Shown piece after piece: positions 60,185 through 64,000 of a stretch of 64,000 nucleotides of DNA (position 1 is the first letter of the stretch; every line of letters starts with the position of its first letter). This DNA comes from Amoebidium appalachense (lineage: Eukaryota; Ichthyosporea), in the NCBI GenBank assembly GCA_963693365.1, contig CAVNZM010000010.1:2790001-2854000 (forward strand), written 5' to 3'. Made by a program: the position numbers and the translations under genes. Under the pieces are notes generated by a model. It was not told the origin of the DNA and made no database searches. It saw only the letters and a list, made by a program, of their open reading frames with translations.

Positions 60185-60289
60185 GTGACACACACACATA
60201 CACACACGCCACACACACACGCACTCACACGTGTGTGCGTGTAATAGCTTCGTCTTTTGGTTATGTTTATTTTCTTTTTTGTTTTACAA
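58021..60289. repeat. 2.2-kb microsatellite field (CA, CCCT, G)
   Basis: G-run about 58157-58192, CA blocks at about 58335-58370, 58490-58600, 58755-58826, 59225-59255, 59552-59590 and 60000-60185, and a CCCTCC-rich block at about 59385-59550. Interspersed are several copies of an ACGGTGCATTTCCTCCCCTCC-like spacer ending TCCACAGAGCAC or TCAACCGAGCAC (about 58653, 58707, 59036, 59107). No gene. Confidence 0.75.
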
Positions 60290-61022
60290 GGGTCTTGCTC
60301 CCTGCACCATGACATGTGCTATGTCGCGGCGCCCGTTTTCCCCCCGGCATGGTCTCTTCCCGCCCATGCCAGCACGGCAAGAGTGGAGCACACATGTGCC
60401 TGAGATCATAGGGTCAGCAAGCACCACCTCAAGTATCCCCGTGCTGGGGCTGGTAAAGACGACGTTGGCATAAGAATGATTATTTTGTGATCGTTTTTTC
60501 TTTGCAGGACCATTGGACAGCACCGGAGACAGAGTAGTAACAGGACTCCGTGTGCAAAATTATGCAGGTGATAGTGGTCACGAAAATTTGGTATGTAGGT
60601 ATGCTGTCTATACGATTTGCAGTTTAGGTTTTTATTGGTGAGAGTATGTAGGATGTGTTCCTGCATATGTAGACGTTTTGATTGGATAATAGTCATGAAA
60701 CGATCCCGCTTGCAATATTTAGTTTGTAAACGTGTTTTCTTTGCAGGAGAATTAGATAGCCCCGTTGGAGTGAAATTGTGTGTTGCGAGTGTGCTGTAAT
60801 ATTCTTAGTAGTAGCATTTTGTAGGTCTTGGTGTGTTTGATGTGTGTGCAAAGTTTCAGGCTGCTAGCATTTTTATTTTGGGAGCTGTAGCTGTTTTTAT
60901 GTTCTGAGGGATATGCCATATGGATATATTGATGAGTGTGAGTTATATCTAGTCCGAAATGGGCGGCAATTGATTTGGTCTTTGTGATCTAGGGGTTTTA
61001 GCCACTTGTGAAAATTTTTCAT
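60290..61022 (+). mobile_element. 3' tail of a Ngaro-like element (plus), joined to copy B
   Basis: Contains a diverged copy of the recombinase-gene tail (about 60344-60474), a TTTCTTTGCAG acceptor twice (about 60500 and 60737), the GELDSPVG-LCVASVL terminal exon (60748-60799) and the left part of the A repeat (60718-61022). It is broken at 61022 by the next element and continues at 62393. Confidence 0.7.
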
Positions 61023-62392
61023 CAATAGTGAAACTATTTCGATTGGTTCTTCGAATCATTGACCTGATTGGGTGTAATACACCAATTATCTTTCAAGAAA
61101 GAATAATTGCTGTGTATTCCACCAATCATGGTCTGGCGCTGAATCTTGGCTGCAAGCTATATAAGCTGCAGCCGAGAGAAGCCTTGATCAGTCTTCCCTC
61201 ACTCAGCGCCACTTGTAAAGCGCTGAGTTGTTAGTGTGGGCTCACGATAGCTTGTAGATCAGCCCCTCCTCTGAGGGCACTAAGTTGCCATGACCGACCA
61301 GTACGCGACGCGTCTCACCGAGTTCCTGCCCAGCGCGGGCGACACCACAAGCGGTGCCCGCTCCGAACGCTGGGCCCCCCCGCCATTGGTACTTATCAAG
61401 ACCCGCACCCAAGTTGCCCTAGCCACCCCCGCACTTCGCGACGTTGCCAACCTCCTGTGTGAACAAGGGCTGTTCGATGGTCCCGAACCATTGGATCCTC
61501 AGTGGGGGTGGCTCGACAAGGTGTCTGCTGGTGCCCGGGAAGAGTGTTGCACACTCATTGGTGCTCTGTCTGCTCTCATCCAGGGTGCCAACCTTGCCGC
61601 GGCTAAGGCAACAACCGAGGGTCACATGATCAAGCTGCTGCTTCAGTACCAGTGTGACGTCGTCCACATGCTGGCCTCCCGGCTCAACTACCAGAAGATG
61701 CGTGCTCAGTATGGTGCTGCAGTTGCCGATTTCGCCAAGGCCGAAGTTGAGGGTGTCAGCTCCCACGAGTTCCTGCCCGCCTGGAACCGTGGTCTAGTGG
61801 CCGCCAGGCAGAAGGCCGCCAGCCTCCAGCTCGCCCACTCCAGTACTGCCCGCCGCAACCCCGCCCGTAGTGGAGGCTTCGGCAACGACCAGACTTCACC
61901 CAGCCCGTCCAATGGTGCCGGCCGTGGGCGTGGGGCTCCTCGTCGTGGGGCTCCCGCCCCGGCCGATCACTAACTGACGGCCCCGCGTCCCGTACACCCC
62001 ACTCCCCTCTATCAGAGAGTACGGGATCACGCAGCGGAGTGGGCAAGGAACGGCGCCAGTTCCTTTGTCCTCAGATGGATTCGTCAGGGCGTCCTTCCTC
62101 GTTGGGGCCCTTCAGGCCCTCCCCCCCCAGCAGACCATGGCTACTATATCCCGGTGGACAATGTGCCCGAGTCTACCATGCTGGATCTGGCCCTGGAGAT
62201 GGTGGCCCATGGCGAGCTGGAGGAGATTTCTGTCAGCCAATCATATTGCGTTCATCCTTGCTTCACGGTCGCCAAATCCGATGGATCCCGGCGACCAATC
62301 ATCGATCCGTATTTGACCAATTCTGCATGCCTCCCCCTGCACACCAAGTTCGACAACCTCCACGACCTGGCAGTGTTGGCGCGGCGGGGGGA
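61023..62392 (+). mobile_element. 1370-bp gag/RT fragment of another retroelement, inserted in the A repeat
   Basis: Bounded by a 15-bp direct repeat GTGAAAATTTTTCAT at 61008-61022 and 62393-62407; removing it restores the A repeat seen at 53561-54066. It contains a promoter (TATATAAG at 61158-61165), a complete gag-like gene and the first about 115 codons of an RT. It has no poly(A), LTR or terminal inverted repeats. Confidence 0.8.
61290..61973 (+). CDS. Gag-like protein of the inserted retroelement
   Basis: Intact 227-aa frame from ATG (MTDQYATRLTEFLPSAGDTT). It is related to the gag-like protein at 357-1076 (shared ASRLNYQKMRAQYGAAVADF-type helix and a Gly/Arg-rich tail with RGRGAPRRGAP that could bind RNA). 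It differs from the Ngaro copy A/B gag family, so at least two families are present. The short leader contains CTCAGCGCCACTTGTAAAGCG, with GCGCTGA repeats around it. Confidence 0.65.
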   Translation: MTDQYATRLTEFLPSAGDTTSGARSERWAPPPLVLIKTRTQVALATPALRDVANLLCEQGLFDGPEPLDPQWGWLDKVSAGAREECCTLIGALSALIQGANLAAAKATTEGHMIKLLLQYQCDVVHMLASRLNYQKMRAQYGAAVADFAKAEVEGVSSHEFLPAWNRGLVAARQKAASLQLAHSSTARRNPARSGGFGNDQTSPSPSNGAGRGRGAPRRGAPAPADH

Positions 62393-62398
62393 GTGAAA
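62039..62398 (+). pseudogene. Truncated reverse transcriptase of the inserted retroelement
   Basis: In the frame YYIPVDNVPESTMLDLALEM the RT fingers begin; CFTVAKSDGSRRPIIDPYLT with NSACLPLHTKFDN corresponds to the VxKxDGSxRPxIDxRxLN motif 1. The frame ends GEstop exactly at the junction, where TGA comes from the duplicated target GTGAAAA. No palm motifs are present. Confidence 0.75.
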
Positions 62399-62604
62399 AT
62401 TTTTCATTGCTTGATGTGCAGCAAAAATTCCATTTTGGTAGATTTCATGGATTTGATGGTTTTTATGTCATTTCTTCATATTTCCATAGGCCAAAATGTG
62501 GGCCGCGCTATATAATGAGCTTGCGCGGCCCGAGGGAGGTCAGTTGCGGCGCTACTGAGCGCGTTTAGGTCTCTTTAGGCCCAATTTTTTAGCTAAGTTT
62601 TTGC
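62393..62604 (+). promoter_or_regulatory. Right part of the A repeat and promoter of copy B
   Basis: Continues the A repeat after the insertion and directly precedes gag of copy B. It contains GCGCTATATAATGAGC (about 62506-62520), the probable TATA box, with GC-rich inverted GGCCGCGC / GCGCGGCC flanking it. Confidence 0.6.
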
Positions 62605-62818
62605 AACTCTAGTCCCCGTTTTTCGCGCTGTTGTTCGTTTTTTCTCTAGTGTTTTTTGCCCAGGAGCGCGCACTTAGCTTCGGCAGCATCTGGTAAGAGT
62701 TTTGCGTGCGCGCCGTTGCGTTTTAGCTGGTTTTCGGACGTTTTTTGCGGTGTCGTTTTTCCCGCGTTTTTGCATTTTCCAGTCTTCGTTTTCAAGTTCT
62801 CGTGCTCTAGTCTGGTTT

Positions 62819-63872
62819 ATGAGCATTGCAATGGCCCCTCCTCCTGCTCTCGTCGCCAAGGGGGCCGCTCTCCTCGAAAAGCTTATGGAGAAATCTACCA
62901 ATGAGGACGACGCAAGTCTCAAAAGTCTGGCCGTTTTGCAGTCCAACGCCCTCCCCTGGAACAGCTTGCCGGCAGAAACCGTCAACAGTGTGGTTTCAGC
63001 CCTCAAGGCGCGCTCGGTGGCTTTTGATGACCCTGAGATGGTCGGTTGGAAAGTCACCGACCAGCTGCACTTGCTCTGTCGCACTCCTCGCAGCGGCCGT
63101 GCCTCCCCCCCACCTGGGTCGCCCTCTCCCCAGCGGCGTTCTGACGATGTAGACGTCCAAGAGCAGCTGCAGGCACTTTCTGCCCAAGTGCAAGCCCTCT
63201 CTGTTGCCCAGTCTGGTCGCCCCAAGAAGCCCTCTGCCGGCGGCCTGCTGAGCACGCTGTCTGCGTGGGCAAAGGGCAAGGAGCCTGTCTATGCGTACGA
63301 CACCAGCAGTGAAGACACCCCATTCTTCTTCCAGCAGCAGTGGCTACGGTCGTTCCTCTCGCAGCCGTCGTTCCTCTGGCCCTTCCAACCCCAACCCCAG
63401 CCGTTATCTGCTCTCCAGCGGCGCCAAAGTCAACCTGCGCGTCAAAGAACGTCTGGCCCCTTCCTACCTCAAGAGCACCTTGGCTGACCAGGCCTCGGTC
63501 ACTGCGGCTGTCCACGCGGCGGATTGGGTCAGCTACCGCAACAAACGGGAGGCTCTGACGCTTGCCCGTATGCTGGATCTGCTGCTGGCCGCCGACCCTA
63601 AGGCCCGCAAGGGGTCACCTGCTGTGGAAGTTGGTGTGCGCCGTCTGCTGGCTGTGCAGACTGCTGATCAGTCCAACGGGGACTGGGCTGTTGCAGAGCA
63701 GTTTGAGGAGCTCCCAGCGCACAGCCTGCCCCTGCCCCCTGCCTTGGCCACCCGGGCTGTTCGTCAAGCCAAGACCCTCGCCGAAGTCACCCGGGCTCGG
63801 CGCGGTCCCGGCAGCGCCCCATCCGGGGCCGGTCCATCAACCCCTCCGGGGACCGGTGGGCACAGGGCCTAA
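62819..63872 (+). pseudogene. Gag of Ngaro-like copy B, with a 14-bp deletion
   Basis: Starts at ATG 62819 (second in-frame ATG at 62831; MAPPPALVAKGAALLEKLME). It runs to about 63320, where 14 bases present in copy A (within the Ser/Asp-rich ATCGTCGAGTGAGGATTCTG region) are missing and the frame shifts. The remainder, including SRYLLSSGAKVNLRVKERLA and WVSYRNKREALTLARMLDLL, continues to the stop at 63870. It contains the N-terminal 130 residues lost from copy A. Confidence 0.75.
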
Positions 63873-63948
63873 ACGGCCCTTTGGGGGTTCGGCACGCGGT
63901 TCTGTATATTATTTTCTTGTGGTTTCCTGCCACGTGCCCTTGATTAAT

Positions 63949-64000
63949 ATGCCCCCTAATTTTTCTAAGGATTCCACAGCTATGCCACGTCATGTCTTTG
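63949..64000 (+). CDS. Start of RT polyprotein of copy B, cut by window end
   Basis: The first 17 codons (MPPNFSKDSTAMPRHVM) match the start of the copy A RT-RNase H gene at 57138; the gene runs off the window. Confidence 0.75.
   Translation, partial: MPPNFSKDSTAMPRHVF

Noticed and set aside
53521-62604. Inverted terminal repeats of a DIRS1-type element (53561-54066 versus 60718-62604)
   Set aside because: The inversion reflects two copies lying in opposite orientation; relative to each copy's own genes the repeats are direct, fitting split direct repeats.

Overview
This window is eukaryotic nuclear DNA from an intron-rich, microsatellite-laden genome. The best lineage clue is an ankyrin-repeat protein at 17739-21700 (minus) built like fungal MBF/SBF subunits (Swi6/Mbp1 family). 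Together with a single-DNA-binding-domain heat-shock factor, an Aha1 N-domain-only (Hch1-like) co-chaperone and Ngaro-like and chromodomain Ty3/gypsy retrotransposons, this points to an early-diverging (perhaps zoosporic) fungus or a close opisthokont relative. The species cannot be named from the sequence alone.

Layout. 1-1290: 5' part of a tyrosine-recombinase-type retroelement (gag-like gene, minus). 2102-5062: HSF gene (minus, 2 exons). 5063-12516: no convincing host gene; a foldback element, a possible LINE relic and microsatellites. 12517-13389: small coiled-coil-like gene (minus). 14385-17669: DEAD-box RNA helicase (plus, 7 exons). 17739-21700: Swi6/Mbp1-like ankyrin protein (minus, 10 exons), convergent with the helicase. 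23457-34575: P4-ATPase phospholipid flippase (plus, 29 exons), divergent from the Swi6-like gene and convergent with 34878-37348, an Aha1/Hch1-like Hsp90 co-chaperone (minus, 5 exons). From about 37.6 kb onward the window is nearly all mobile DNA: a hAT-type MITE, a 9.3-kb chromodomain gypsy element (39025-48326) broken by a 1.1-kb insertion, a three-LTR tandem remnant (49802-52723), a Ngaro-like element (53376-58020, minus), a 2.2-kb microsatellite field, and a second Ngaro-like copy (plus) that is split by a third element's gag/RT fragment and runs off the right end.

The host genes were rebuilt exon by exon from splice sites, reading-frame phase and family motifs. The four multi-exon conserved genes all close in frame (399, 397, 701, 1012 and 144 aa for HSF, helicase, Swi6-like, flippase and Aha1-like). 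Introns often consist almost entirely of dinucleotide repeats or G homopolymers, and the G-runs fall mostly on the sense strand. HSF and the Aha1-like protein both belong to the heat-shock/Hsp90 system, but nothing here shows they are co-regulated. Both Ngaro-like copies and the gypsy elements carry frameshifts or breaks and look non-autonomous. Some homopolymer-adjacent frameshifts could be sequencing errors.
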